A DNA stretch of 64,000 nt from Saccharopolyspora sp. NFXS83 (GCF_026241095.1 NZ_JAPFGB010000026.1:1-64000); one strand, 5' to 3'; counted from the first letter of the stretch, positions 52,498-61,696 are shown. Notes: a model not told the origin generated them from the sequence alone. Made by a program: numbers and translations.

Positions 52498-53672
52498 TCG
52501 CGCACCTCGGCGAGCTGCACGGCGTGCAGGGCTTCGGCCAGCAGCGCGCGTTCGCCCTCGGTGGGTTCGGAGCCCCGGCAGTCGGCGACGAAGCCGTCGG
52601 CCACCGCCGTGTCGTCCCGGCCGCGCACGGCTTCCGAATAGCGCAGCTCCGCGGTGGCCCTGCCGCCCGCGGGCTGCCACTCCAGGTGCACCGCGTGCGG
52701 GAAGCGTTCCTGCAGGGCGCGCATCCCGTCCAGCGGCCGGACCTCGTCGGTGAGCGTCGCGGACAGGAAGCAGTCCTCGTAGGCCGCGTACTCCGGTTCG
52801 GCGAGCAGCGCTTCGAGTTCGCCGCGCACGGTCGCGAGTTGGCGCGGCACGGGCAGTTCGTGGCGGCGCACGTCGTGCAGCCCGGTGGCGTCGAGGTCCA
52901 CCAGCCAGACGGATTTCCGCTGCGCCGCCTCGGAGAACGAGTACGCCACCGGACTGCCCGAGTAGCGCAGGTGCTCGGCCAGCCGCTGCGGCCCGTGCAG
53001 GTGCCCGAGCGCGACGTAGTCCACGCCGTCGAACACCGCGCCGGGGACGTCGTCCACGCCGCCGACGGCGATCGTGCGCTCGGAGTCGCTGACGTCGCCA
53101 CCGGTGACGAAGGCGTGCGCGAGCACCACGGATCGCGGCTCGTCGCGGGACTTGAGGTCGGCGCGGATGCGGTTCATCGCCTCGGTGAGCACCGCCTGGT
53201 GCCCGCGCTGCTCGATCGGGCTCGCACCCGGCACGTCGGCGTGGGAGTCGAGCACCTGGCGCGCCGGATCCGGCTCCAGGTAAGGGATTCCGTAGAAGGC
53301 GACCGGCCCGTGCTCGTCGTCGAGCAGCACCGGTTCGTGCAACGCGGAGATGCGGGTGCGCAGGTGCAGGCCGCCCGCGGCGGCGAACTCGCCGAACGCC
53401 CCGACGCGCGCAGCGGAGTCGTGGTTGCCCGGTGTCACCACCAGTTGCGCGCCCGCCGCGCGCAACCGGCCGAGCACGCGCACGCAGGTCTCGACGGCCT
53501 CGCCCGAGGGCACGGCGCGGTCGTAGAGGTCGCCGGACACGACGACGACGTCGACGTGCTCGTCGGCGATCAGGTCGGCCAGCCCGGAGAGCACCGATTC
53601 CTGCTCGGCGAGCAGATCGCGGCCGTGGAACGTGCGTCCCACGTGCCAGTCGGAGGTGTGCAGCACCCGCAT
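52494..53672 (-). CDS. sbcD: Exonuclease SbcD
   Basis: A 392-residue Mre11-like phosphodiesterase. Motifs I-IV are visible: TSDWHVGR, VVVVSGDLYDR, VTPGNHDSA and LGHLHGPQR. It forms the nuclease core with SbcC. ATG 53672 is the first good start; GCGGGT precedes but no clear ribosome-binding site is visible. The 4-bp overlap with sbcC makes the two translationally coupled. It is divergent from rmuC across 360 bp. Confidence 0.93.
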   Translation of the reverse strand: MRVLHTSDWHVGRTFHGRDLLAEQESVLSGLADLIADEHVDVVVVSGDLYDRAVPSGEAVETCVRVLGRLRAAGAQLVVTPGNHDSAARVGAFGEFAAAGGLHLRTRISALHEPVLLDDEHGPVAFYGIPYLEPDPARQVLDSHADVPGASPIEQRGHQAVLTEAMNRIRADLKSRDEPRSVVLAHAFVTGGDVSDSERTIAVGGVDDVPGAVFDGVDYVALGHLHGPQRLAEHLRYSGSPVAYSFSEAAQRKSVWLVDLDATGLHDVRRHELPVPRQLATVRGELEALLAEPEYAAYEDCFLSATLTDEVRPLDGMRALQERFPHAVHLEWQPAGGRATAELRYSEAVRGRDDTAVADGFVADCRGSEPTEGERALLAEALHAVQLAEVRE

Positions 53673-54032
53673 GGCGGTCAAGTTACCGAACTCCTCCCGC
53701 CCTGATCGCGCTGCGTCGGCGGGCATCGCTCGAAAGATCGGATGTCACCACGCACCGCGTCCGCTCCGTCGCGGACCGATCGCCGATCCGAGCATCCGGC
53801 CGCATCGACACCGCAGCTCAAGCGGGGTGAGCACGCCCTGCGCCGCTGCTGCTCGGCTGCCGCCGCGGAGGTGTCCGGGCAGTTCGCACGACATGCCTCG
53901 GCGTGTCGGATCACCCTTGTCCAGCAGGCGAAACACCGCGCGTTCGGCCGATCACGCGGAGCTCGCGGCGATGGCGACCGGATCGTCGGGCCGATGCGGG
54001 ATGATCGGGTTCCCCGCCGAGAGGAGATCGTC
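53673..54032. other. Divergent region sbcD/rmuC, no gene seen
   Basis: These 360 bp separate two divergent DNA-metabolism genes. GAGAGGAG at 54019-54026 is the rmuC ribosome-binding site. No LexA-type palindrome or other recognised operator is obvious. Confidence 0.4.
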
Positions 54033-54968
54033 ATGGGTACCGGCGTGCTGACCGCCGTCGTGATCGTGCTGATGCTGCTGTTCGCGGGGGCGCTGCTGTT
54101 GATCTGGCGGCTCTACACCGACTCCGCGCGCCGTGCCGACGACGCGCTGCGCATGGTCGAGACCGAACGCGCCCGCACCGTCGAGCAGCAGGCCGCGCTG
54201 CGCCGGTACGAGGTGGCGTTCGCGTCGATCACCGGCCGCGGCGAGCTCGGCGAACAGGTCCTCGTCGAGACGGCGAAGTCGCTGGGGCTGCGGGAAGGGG
54301 TGCACTTCAGCGTGCAGACCGACTTGGCGGGCGGCGGTGCCGCCCGGCCGGACCTGGTGCTCACCGTCGGCGGCGGCAGGCAGGTCCCGGTGGACGCGAA
54401 GGCCAGCCTCGCGGTGTGGGCGGAAGCGATGGAGACCAACGATCCGCAGGAACGCGGCGAGGCGTTGCGGGTGCACGTGCGCAACATCCGCTCCCGCGCC
54501 TCGGAGCTCGCGGGCAAGGGCTACCAGCGCTGGGCGGACGCGATCTACGGCACGATCATGTTCGTGCCCTCCGACGCGGCCGTGGTGACCGCGCTGGACA
54601 CCGACCCCAGCCTGCTGTCCTGGCTGCTGGACAAGCGCGTTTTCCTGTGCGGGCCCACGAGTTTCGCGGTGCTCGCCTCCGCTGCCCTGTTCGCGGCGAC
54701 CGAGCGCACCATCGCCGAGGACATCGAGCAGGTGCGGTCGCAGGCGGTGCGGGCGCAGCGGGCGGCCTCGGGCGCGGTGGAGGCGGTGAACCTCTCCAGC
54801 ACGCACCTGCAGCGGTTCGTCTCGGCCCGCCGCCGGGAGCTCGACGCACTGGAGTCGTTCCGCGGCGCCGTGCAGCCGCTGGCCGAGAGCGCGGGCGGCT
54901 CGGCCTCCATCGGGACCGTCCGGCGCGAGGAGGAGGGCCTGGTCGGCACCGAAGCGTCCGAGAACTGA
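54033..54968 (+). CDS. rmuC: RmuC-domain DNA recombination protein
   Basis: A 311-residue protein with an N-terminal membrane helix (VLTAVVIVLMLLFAGALLLIW), a short coiled coil and the RmuC nuclease-like domain: GELGEQVLVETAKSLGLREGVHF, RPDLVLTVGGGRQVPVDAKA, NIRSRASELAGKGY and FVPSDAAVVTAL. The PD-(D/E)XK-like core (PDLVL...VDAK) is present. E. coli RmuC limits recombination at inverted repeats. Close to sbcCD, it forms a small genome-stability group. It is shorter than E. coli RmuC (475), as usual for actinobacteria. Confidence 0.88.
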   Translation: MGTGVLTAVVIVLMLLFAGALLLIWRLYTDSARRADDALRMVETERARTVEQQAALRRYEVAFASITGRGELGEQVLVETAKSLGLREGVHFSVQTDLAGGGAARPDLVLTVGGGRQVPVDAKASLAVWAEAMETNDPQERGEALRVHVRNIRSRASELAGKGYQRWADAIYGTIMFVPSDAAVVTALDTDPSLLSWLLDKRVFLCGPTSFAVLASAALFAATERTIAEDIEQVRSQAVRAQRAASGAVEAVNLSSTHLQRFVSARRRELDALESFRGAVQPLAESAGGSASIGTVRREEEGLVGTEASEN

Positions 54969-55131
54969 GTCGGGTTGTCTCAGCTTGCTTTGGTGGTCGC
55001 TGCTCGTCGGCTTCGCCGCTGACAAGACAAAGATCAAAGACCGGGCTCACCACGGCAAGATCGAAGGCAGTGGTTGAGGGTCTGTCCTCGCCGTTTTCGC
55101 GGGGCGGTGGGTGGTGTGCGGCTCGCCCGGT

Positions 55132-56091
55132 TCAGCCGTGTTCGGCGAGGAAGGCGTCCATCGCGTCGACGATCATCGGGACGCTCGGGCCCGGCGTGAA
55201 GCCGTGGTCGAAGTCGTCGTAGGGGTGCAGCGCGACGTCCACGCCGAGTTCGCGCAGCGCGTCCGCGAAGTCCAGGCTCTGCTTGACCGGCACCAGCGAG
55301 TCCTTCGTGCCGTGCTGGATCAGGAACGGCGGCTCGGCACCGGAGAGGTTGCGGATCGGGCTGGCCGCGTCGGCGTGGCGCGGGCACTCGTTGGGCATGC
55401 AGCCCAGGTACTTCCGCACCGTGCGTCGTGAGTAGTCGGACAGCTGCGGGTTCGCCAGTTCCGCTTCGACGCTCAGGTCTGTCGGGCCGAACCAGTTGAC
55501 GACGCCGCGGATCCCGGTGAGCCCGCCGCCGGGTTCGTCCGGATCGTCGGTGACCGCCCCGAGCTGCGAGACCAGCAATCCGCCCGCTGAGGCGCCCCAC
55601 AGCACGACGCGCTCCGAGTCGAGCCGCCAGTCCCCGGCGTGGCGCTGCAACCAGCGGACCGCTTCGGCGACGTCCTCCACCTGTGCAGGCGCGGGCCCCA
55701 GGTCGCTGAGCCGGTAGTCCACGGTGGCCACCGCGAACCCCTTGCTCAGCATCCGCTCCGCCGCCAGCGACTCGGCTGCCCCGCCGGCAGCGAGGCGCCC
55801 GTCGATCGCCCGATCACCCGCGTCCCAGCCACCGCCGTGCGCGTAGACGACGAGGGGGTGCGGGCCGTCTCCCGCCGGCAGGAACAGGTCGAGCGCGAGC
55901 GGCCCGCTCGGGCGCTGCGCGTACACCTGATCGGCCACGATCCGGGTCGCTCCCAGGTCGGCGGCTGCCGCGCCGATCAACGTCCCGCTTCCCGCTTCGG
56001 ACGACGCGAGGCATCCCGAGGTGAGCGTGGCCGCGGTCAGCACCGCCGTTCCGGCCAGCACCGCTCGCCAGACCCGCCGCGCCGAGGCCAT
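55132..56091 (-). CDS. Alpha/beta-hydrolase lipoprotein (esterase-like)
   Basis: A 319-residue exported lipoprotein: signal RRVWRAVLAGTAVLTAATLT then lipobox LTSGC. The alpha/beta-hydrolase core has the oxyanion HGGGW, nucleophile GASAGG (Ser), acid GTKDSLVP (Asp) and His FDHGFTPG. The fold belongs to the BD-FAE/peptidase S9-like group. The catalytic triad is intact. ATG 56091 has GGGAGGGC just upstream. It probably hydrolyses an ester at the cell surface. The natural substrate is unknown. Confidence 0.85.
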   Translation of the reverse strand: MASARRVWRAVLAGTAVLTAATLTSGCLASSEAGSGTLIGAAAADLGATRIVADQVYAQRPSGPLALDLFLPAGDGPHPLVVYAHGGGWDAGDRAIDGRLAAGGAAESLAAERMLSKGFAVATVDYRLSDLGPAPAQVEDVAEAVRWLQRHAGDWRLDSERVVLWGASAGGLLVSQLGAVTDDPDEPGGGLTGIRGVVNWFGPTDLSVEAELANPQLSDYSRRTVRKYLGCMPNECPRHADAASPIRNLSGAEPPFLIQHGTKDSLVPVKQSLDFADALRELGVDVALHPYDDFDHGFTPGPSVPMIVDAMDAFLAEHG

Positions 56092-56190
56092 GCAGCCCTC
56101 CCGGAACCGTTGGCTCCGATCACCGGTGCCGACCGCCAAGGACCATAACAACCCCCTCACCCGTTCGAGTGGCGCCAGCACCTGCCCAGA

Positions 56191-56243
56191 AGTGAGCGAA
56201 CGGACCGTTCATCCAACGAGATCAGGCAAACGGTCCGCTCACT
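56191..56243. repeat. Imperfect palindrome containing ACGGACCGTT
   Basis: AGTGAGCG at 56191-56198 and its complement CGCTCACT at 56236-56243 flank AACGGACCGTT and AAACGGTCCG. The left arm has an insertion relative to the right. This is a diverged relative of the perfect repeat 35 bp downstream. Confidence 0.65.
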
Positions 56244-56277
56244 CGGACGAAGGCACCGCCACGCACGGCCGGAAACC

Positions 56278-56326
56278 AGTGAACGGACCGTTCGTCCAAC
56301 GGGATTGGACGAACGGTCCGTTCACT
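56278..56326. repeat. Perfect 22-bp inverted repeat with ACGGACCGTT core
   Basis: Arms 56278-56299 and 56305-56326 are perfectly complementary over 22 bp with a 5-nt loop CGGGA. Each arm itself contains the near-palindrome GAACGGACCGTTC, so cruciform or multi-hairpin structures are possible. It lies 22 bp beyond the FGGY kinase stop and may act as its terminator. Confidence 0.85.
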
Positions 56327-56347
56327 CGGAGCCATGGGTGTGCGAGG

Positions 56348-57841
56348 TCAGGCGTCGGCGGCGTGCTGCTGGGCCGCGAGGAAGTGCTGGATGTCGGCGG
56401 TGGCGGTGTAGAGCTCCAGGTAGCGCTGGTAGAAGGCGTCGTAGCGCTCGGTGCGGGCCGCGTCCGGCACGACAGTCCGCGCCACCGGGTTCCACTCGCG
56501 CTCATTCACGGCGGTTCCCGTGGCCACACCCGCCATCAGCGCGTCGCCGAAGGCGGCTCCGACGGTCTCGCTCGGAACCTGCTGCTCCTGCCCGGAGATG
56601 TCGGAGACGATCTGCGTCCACAGCCCGCCCTGGGTACCGCCGCCGACGGCGACGAGCCGTCCCGCGCGGCCACCGGCGGAGCTCATCGCCTCCAGGTTGT
56701 GCCGCACCCCGTAGCCGATTCCTTCCAGCGCGGCCCGGTACACCTCGGCCCGGCCGTGGCTGGTGGTGAGCCCGAGCAGCGCACCGCGCGCGTCGGGATC
56801 GAAGATCGGCGTCCGCTCCCCCGCGAAGTACGGCAGCAGCAGCAACCCGCGGCTCCCGGCCGGTGCACCGGCGGCCTGCTCGACGAGTTCGGCGAAGTCG
56901 CCGTCGACGAGCCGCCGGATCCAGTCGGTCACCGCACCGGAGGTCGCCATGCCCGCGGCGAGCGTGTACGTGTCCGGGAAGACACCGCAGGTCCCCCACA
57001 GCGCCGAGTGCGGCCGGGGGTCGGTGAGCACCTGCACGAAGAACATGGTGGTGCCGTACATCAGCATCACGTCGCCGGGTTCGCGCACGCCCGCGCTGGT
57101 GGCCTCCGCCCAGGCGTCGATGGTGCCGGTGGTGACGGGCAGTCCTTCGGGCAGCCCGGTCTCGGCGGCGGCCTGCGGGCCGACCTTCCCGACGATCTCG
57201 GTGGGCCAGGCGAGTTCGGGCAGCGGCAGGTCCGGGGCGACGCGCTGCGCCCAGTCCTTCGACCAGTCCCGGGCCTGCAGGTCGTAGAGCGGGTCGCACT
57301 GGCTGGCCGAGTGGTGGTCGAGCACGTAGCGCCCGGTGAGCCGGTGCACCAGGTAGGAGCTGCACATGAGCAGCTTCTCGGTGCGGGCGTACACCTCGGG
57401 TTCGTTCTTGGCGAGCCACCGGATCTTCGGCCCGACGGCTTGGCTGGTCAGCGCGGATCCGCCGCGGCGCAGGATCTCGTCGGCACCGAATTCCTCGGTG
57501 AGTTCGGCGATCTCGGCGGTGGCGCGGGTGTCCACGCCGTAGAGGATCGCGGGCCGCAGCGGGTTGCCGTCGCCGTCGGCGGGCAGCAGCACGGGCCCGA
57601 TGCCGCTGACGCCGAGCCCTTCGATGCTGCGGCCTTCGGCGGCAGGCACGAGTTCGCGCACGATGCCCACGAAGTCGTTCCACCACACCGATTCCGCGTC
57701 GTGCTCGACCCAGCCCGGATGCGGGTAGGAGGTCTCGTGCGGCCGGGTCGCCCGGGCCACGATGCGCCCGTCGGTGGTGACCAGCACACCCTTGGAGCTC
57801 GCCGTTCCGACGTCGACTCCGATCAGCACGCCCTCAGACAT
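56348..57841 (-). CDS. FGGY-family carbohydrate kinase
   Basis: A 497-residue sugar kinase. The N-terminal domain has VDVGTASSKGVLV and PHPGWVEHDAESVW. The C-terminal domain has GTIDAWAEA, LLLLPYFAGERTPIFDPDARG and the ATP-binding GGGTQGGLWTQIVSDISG. It resembles the xylulokinase/ribulokinase group. ATG 57841 has GGGAGGA nine nt upstream. It follows the isomerase gene with a hairpin in the 274-bp gap, and a LacI regulator is divergent from the isomerase. The substrate is a ketose made by the isomerase, identity not determined. Confidence 0.88.
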   Translation of the reverse strand: MSEGVLIGVDVGTASSKGVLVTTDGRIVARATRPHETSYPHPGWVEHDAESVWWNDFVGIVRELVPAAEGRSIEGLGVSGIGPVLLPADGDGNPLRPAILYGVDTRATAEIAELTEEFGADEILRRGGSALTSQAVGPKIRWLAKNEPEVYARTEKLLMCSSYLVHRLTGRYVLDHHSASQCDPLYDLQARDWSKDWAQRVAPDLPLPELAWPTEIVGKVGPQAAAETGLPEGLPVTTGTIDAWAEATSAGVREPGDVMLMYGTTMFFVQVLTDPRPHSALWGTCGVFPDTYTLAAGMATSGAVTDWIRRLVDGDFAELVEQAAGAPAGSRGLLLLPYFAGERTPIFDPDARGALLGLTTSHGRAEVYRAALEGIGYGVRHNLEAMSSAGGRAGRLVAVGGGTQGGLWTQIVSDISGQEQQVPSETVGAAFGDALMAGVATGTAVNEREWNPVARTVVPDAARTERYDAFYQRYLELYTATADIQHFLAAQQHAADA

Positions 57842-57946
57842 CGCCTGTTCCTCCCGCTCGTCCGGTGTTCCCCGCGGCATCGTAAAGACCCCTGCACCGG
57901 GTGATCCGCACTCCTGTCCGTTTCGGACTTCGCGGGCCGCCCGGTC

Positions 57947-57981
57947 GGCCATCGGTCGGAGCGTGGTTCCGACCGATGGCC
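57947..57981 (-). terminator. Hairpin between isomerase and kinase genes
   Basis: Arms 57947-57960 (GGCCATCGGTCGGA) and 57968-57981 form a perfect 14-bp stem with a 7-nt loop. It lies 134 bp downstream of the isomerase stop on the minus strand and could terminate or stabilise the isomerase mRNA, separating it from the kinase. Confidence 0.6.
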
Positions 57982-58115
57982 GCTGGACATGGCCCGTGAC
58001 CTGGCGCTGGGCGAAATCGAACCGTTCCAGGTCTGATTTTGGCTCTGCCCGCTTCAGCTTGTTCGGCTTTGCCTCACCGGTTGTACGCCGTGCGCGGCGG
58101 CCGGAGCCGGACGCC

Positions 58116-59531
58116 TCAGCCCCGGGGCCACTCGTCCAGGCGCACTCCGAGCTGCTCGGCGACGGCGCGCATTTCCGCGCGGTGGTCACCGGGGACGGCG
58201 TGCAGGTGGTTGGCGCCGAACTTGGACAGGAACACGTCGCCGGGCGCGTCGAGCCTGGCGAACGCGTGCGGCCATTCCGGGGTGGACTGCTCGACGAGGG
58301 TGCGGTTGGTGTCGTCGTCGTAGCTCTCGAACTCGCCGAGCATCATCTGCAGCCGGTACTCACCGGCTTCCCTGGTGAGCCTGCCGAGCGTCATCTGCCC
58401 CGGTGCGGCGATGTGCTGCACGGAAGCGCCACCCGCCGGGAAGAAGAACACCTCCGGATAGAAGTTGACCTTCGCGAGGTTCTCCGCCGGGTCGTCGCTG
58501 CGCGCCGCGTACCAGGTGGCGTGCTGCCCGGAGTTGCACAGGTCCCAGATGTCCCGGTCCGCGTGGTAGTGCCGCACGTCGGCGAACAGCACCGGGGTGC
58601 GGGCGACCTGCTTGAACAGCTGCATGGTCAGCGCGCCGTCCATGTCGGCTTCGGTGGCGCAGACGTGGGTCTCCTTCGGCCCGTTCCAGTCGTAGGGGTC
58701 GTTGAGGAAGGCCTCGGTGACGTCCATCGTCGCGAAGTTCTCGGTGAGTTCCGGCTGGCCCTTGATGCCGGAGAAGTCGAGGTTGCGCTCGGCGATGATG
58801 TCGCGGACCGCCATGTAGGAGCGGATCTGCCGTTCCAGCAGGTCCGGGGTGAGCTTCTTGCCGTCGTAGTGCACTCCGGCGGCGTACTGCTCGATCCACT
58901 CGCGGCCCTTGCGGGCTTCGGCGGCGTCGGCCTTCTCGGCGCGCAGCACGAGTTCGTACTGGTCGATCTCCTCGACGTCGATGCCGAACTGGCGCTGCCA
59001 CTGGTCGGTGTTGGCCACGGCGGTGTTCATCCCCATGGGTCGCCCGCCGAACCGGCCGAAGGTCGATCCGCGCAGGGATTTCACCGCGGCGGCGGCGGTC
59101 GCTCGCACGCCGATGGCGGCGGCGAGTTCCGCGGAGTCGGGGGCGCCCCAGGCCCGGGTGTGCTTGCGCCCGATCTGGTCGAGCGCTCCGCCCGCGGCGA
59201 GCATCCCGACGAGTCCGGGTTCGGTGGGGTCGGTGCTGGCGACGAGCACCAGCGGGCTGCGGGTGGCGTCGGCGGCGAGCATCGTGAAGTGCGGGAACGA
59301 CCAGACGGTGTAGTAGAAGACCGTGACGTCGACGTCGGCGGCGGCCACCTTGCGGGCCACGGAGGTGGCGAGCACGTTGGTGGCCACGAGGTCGTCACCT
59401 GCGACGACGTCGTGCCCTGCAGCCCGCAGCGAGGCCACGAGGGCGTCCTGCTTGGCTTCGATGAATTCCGCGTTGCGAGCGTGCACATGATCACGACCGT
59501 CGGAAATGCCGACCACACCGATGCGGGCCAC
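58116..59531 (-). CDS. L-fucose/L-arabinose isomerase-family protein
   Basis: A 471-residue FucI/AraA-type isomerase. The N-terminus is RIGVVGISDGRDHVH. Metal-ligand region features are seen in GPKETHVCATEADMDGALTM (Glu and Asp) and LFADVRHYHADRDIWDLCNS (His). The C-terminus has ARLDAPGDVFLSKFGANHLH. It should interconvert an aldose and ketose. GTG 59531 has GGGAGGACCC upstream. The gene is divergent from a LacI-family regulator, whose product probably controls it. The exact sugar is unknown. Confidence 0.82.
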   Translation of the reverse strand: MARIGVVGISDGRDHVHARNAEFIEAKQDALVASLRAAGHDVVAGDDLVATNVLATSVARKVAAADVDVTVFYYTVWSFPHFTMLAADATRSPLVLVASTDPTEPGLVGMLAAGGALDQIGRKHTRAWGAPDSAELAAAIGVRATAAAAVKSLRGSTFGRFGGRPMGMNTAVANTDQWQRQFGIDVEEIDQYELVLRAEKADAAEARKGREWIEQYAAGVHYDGKKLTPDLLERQIRSYMAVRDIIAERNLDFSGIKGQPELTENFATMDVTEAFLNDPYDWNGPKETHVCATEADMDGALTMQLFKQVARTPVLFADVRHYHADRDIWDLCNSGQHATWYAARSDDPAENLAKVNFYPEVFFFPAGGASVQHIAAPGQMTLGRLTREAGEYRLQMMLGEFESYDDDTNRTLVEQSTPEWPHAFARLDAPGDVFLSKFGANHLHAVPGDHRAEMRAVAEQLGVRLDEWPRG

Positions 59532-59877
59532 GGGTCCTCCCAGGTTCTGCGGAACGTGCCAGGGTTGCGTCGGGACGTGCCATTGCTGTTCCGGATCACG
59601 GGGAACGAGATCGTCGAACGGACCGGTCCGGGACGAGCCGCCCCGATTCGAGAACGATTTTGTTCCGGGTCAACTCTCGCCGCGCCTGGCCGGGTTCGGA
59701 GAACGCCACGGGCGTGCCTGCGCTGGGGGTTCCGCGCCTGCCGCTACCACCCGAATTCGTTCATCGTTGACCGACCGGGTTATGAGCAATCGTTTTCCCG
59801 GAAGCTATTCTGGGCTTGGCGAGGCTGTCAAGGAATCCACGCCGCAACCACGCGGCCAGCCGACATCAGGAGGTCCG
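59532..59877. promoter_or_regulatory. Divergent control region isomerase/LacI
   Basis: These 346 bp contain no gene. GAACGATTTTGTTC at 59652-59665 is a short imperfect palindrome, and AACGATT recurs inverted within 59784-59799 (GAGCAATCGTTTTCCC). LacI-family proteins bind such A/T-centred operators, so these are candidate sites. The LacI ribosome-binding site AGGAGG is at 59868-59873. Confidence 0.35.
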
Positions 59878-60870
59878 GTGGCGACGATCAGTGACGTGGC
59901 GGCCAGGGCCGGCGTGTCCACCGCGACGGTCTCCCGTGCGCTCAACGGCAAGAGCACCGTGGATCCGGAGCTGGCCGCGCGGGTGGCCGCGGCGGCCGAC
60001 GAGCTCGGCTACCGGCCGAACGGACCGGCCCGCAACCTGCGCAAGCAGGAGACCGCGGTCCTCGCCCTGATCATCTCGGACGTGGAGAACCCGTTCTTCA
60101 CCGCGATCTCCCGCGGCGTGGAGGACGTCGCGCACACCGCCGGTTACTCGGTCGTGCTGTGCAACTCCGACGACGACCCGGCGAAGGAACGCGAATACCT
60201 GGACGTGGCGTTGCAGGAACGCGTCGCGGGCGTCCTGCTGTCCCCGACCGGCCGGGAGGCGGGCGCGGAGCTGCTGCGCGCGCACGCCACCCCGGTCGTC
60301 GCGCTGGACCGGCCGCTACCGGGAGGCGGGGACACGGTCCTGGTGGACAGCGGCAACGCCGCGAAGAACGCCACGCTGCACCTGGCGGAGCAGGGCTACC
60401 TCCGGATCGGCTGCCTGACCGGCCCGAGCGGCATGCCCACCGCGGACGCGCGCTTGAACGGGTACCGGGAGGGTCTGCGGACGGCGGGGCTCGCGGACCT
60501 GGGCCTGGTCCGGCACACGGAGTTCCGCGCGGCCGGCGCCCGGCGCGCGGCGCGGCAGCTGCTGGATCAGGAAGAGCCGCCGGACGCGCTGCTCATCGCG
60601 AACAACGCGATGGCGGTGGGAGTGCTGGAAACGCTCGGCGAGCTGGGCCTTCGGGCGGGCCGCGACGTGGGTGTGATCGCGTTCGACGACGCGCCGTGGG
60701 CGACGTTGCTGGACCCGCCGTTGAGCGTGGTCTCCCAGCCCGCCTACGACATGGGCTCGTTGGGGGCGCAGTTGTTGTTGCGCCGCATCGGCGGTGACCG
60801 GGGTGAGCCGACCACGCGAACGTTGTCGGCTCACCTCGTCGCGCGCGGCAGCACCGAGCGCTCCACCTGA
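59878..60870 (+). CDS. LacI-family transcriptional regulator
   Basis: A 330-residue LacI regulator. The N-terminal helix-turn-helix and hinge are TISDVAARAGVSTATVSRAL then LGYRPNGPARNLRKQ. The periplasmic-binding-like effector domain (ALIISDVENPFFTAISRGVE, GVLLSPTGREAG, GVIAFDDAPWATLLDPPLSV) follows. GTG 59878 has AGGAGG upstream. It probably represses the divergent sugar isomerase and the kinase, with the sugar or its phosphate as inducer. The stop is 1 bp from that of the convergent EspG gene. Confidence 0.9.
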   Translation: MATISDVAARAGVSTATVSRALNGKSTVDPELAARVAAAADELGYRPNGPARNLRKQETAVLALIISDVENPFFTAISRGVEDVAHTAGYSVVLCNSDDDPAKEREYLDVALQERVAGVLLSPTGREAGAELLRAHATPVVALDRPLPGGGDTVLVDSGNAAKNATLHLAEQGYLRIGCLTGPSGMPTADARLNGYREGLRTAGLADLGLVRHTEFRAAGARRAARQLLDQEEPPDALLIANNAMAVGVLETLGELGLRAGRDVGVIAFDDAPWATLLDPPLSVVSQPAYDMGSLGAQLLLRRIGGDRGEPTTRTLSAHLVARGSTERST

Positions 60871-60871
60871 G

Positions 60872-61696
60872 TCACCGGGCGGCGGGCAGCGCCACCGTCC
60901 GGAGCATTTCGTCGATCTTCGCGGTGAGCTTGCGCCGGTCGGCGGGGGCCACGGTGAACCACTGCCTCCCGTCGCCGCCTTCGCGCTTCTGCGTCATGTA
61001 GCAGCCGTCCGCACCGGTGAAGAACGACACCGAGTACGGCGGCCGGTGCGTGCGTCCGACTCGCCGGTCGTGGCTGCGCGCGGTGAACACCCCGTCGAGC
61101 TCTCGTTCGGCGGTGAGCACCGTCGCCAGCACTCGCGCGTCGGCGCTCTTCACCCCCGCACCGGTGAGCGCGCTGAGCAACGTCCCGTTCGGGTTGTTGC
61201 GCCTGCGTTTGGTGGCGTTGTCGAGCACTTCGGTCGGCACGCTCGCCGTTCCGCCGCGCCCCGGGGTCAGATTGCCGATCAGCTCCACCGCGTTGCCCGC
61301 CGGGCCGCCGTACTCCTGCCTGCTGAGCACGATGTCCTGCAGGTCATCGTTGTTCTCACCGTCGGCTTGGTACGCCTGCACCGTGGCGCGGCCCTGTTCG
61401 ACGCAGACCGCGTTGAACGAGGCGCCGCGCTTGGCGTGCACCGCCACCCCCACCGCCAGCGGCGGTTTGCTCAGCAGCTGCCACGCGTCGTCCAGGAACG
61501 GATGCAGATCATCGCGTTCCAGGTATCCGAGGCGCGCCAGGTCCTGGCTGCCCGCGCGGGAGGCGCGGGTGCGCTCGTCCTCGGTGGGTTCGCCCGCCAG
61601 TCGCCCCACCCGCAGCAGCGGGTGGATGTGGCTGTCGAACCGCTCGCACAGGTATGCGGCGGCCAGCGGGCTGATCGACATTCTGCCTCGGCTCAT
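60872..61696 (-). CDS. EspG-family ESX secretion-associated protein
   Basis: A 274-residue cytosolic chaperone-like protein of the EspG family: SISPLAAAYLCERF, LHPFLDDAWQLLSKPPLAVGV and RPPYSVSFFTGADGCYMTQ with WFTVAPADRRKLTAKIDEML. EspG proteins bind PE-PPE heterodimers and deliver them to type VII secretion. ATG 61696 overlaps the stop of the preceding PPE-like gene by 1 bp. No ESX core components (EccC, EccD) are visible in this window, so the locus is an orphan cargo/chaperone set or lies at the edge of a larger cluster. Confidence 0.82.
   Translation of the reverse strand: MSRGRMSISPLAAAYLCERFDSHIHPLLRVGRLAGEPTEDERTRASRAGSQDLARLGYLERDDLHPFLDDAWQLLSKPPLAVGVAVHAKRGASFNAVCVEQGRATVQAYQADGENNDDLQDIVLSRQEYGGPAGNAVELIGNLTPGRGGTASVPTEVLDNATKRRRNNPNGTLLSALTGAGVKSADARVLATVLTAERELDGVFTARSHDRRVGRTHRPPYSVSFFTGADGCYMTQKREGGDGRQWFTVAPADRRKLTAKIDEMLRTVALPAAR

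Noticed and set aside
49627-52641. Open frame of about 1000 codons on the plus strand opposite sbcC
   Set aside because: sbcC has intact Walker motifs and zinc hook. The opposite frame is a composition artefact (Gly/Arg/Val-rich).
54986-55000. 15-bp match (inverted) to 81-95 near the left end of the window
   Set aside because: A 15-mer match is expected a few times by chance in a 64-kb window when both strands are compared, and the flanks do not extend it.
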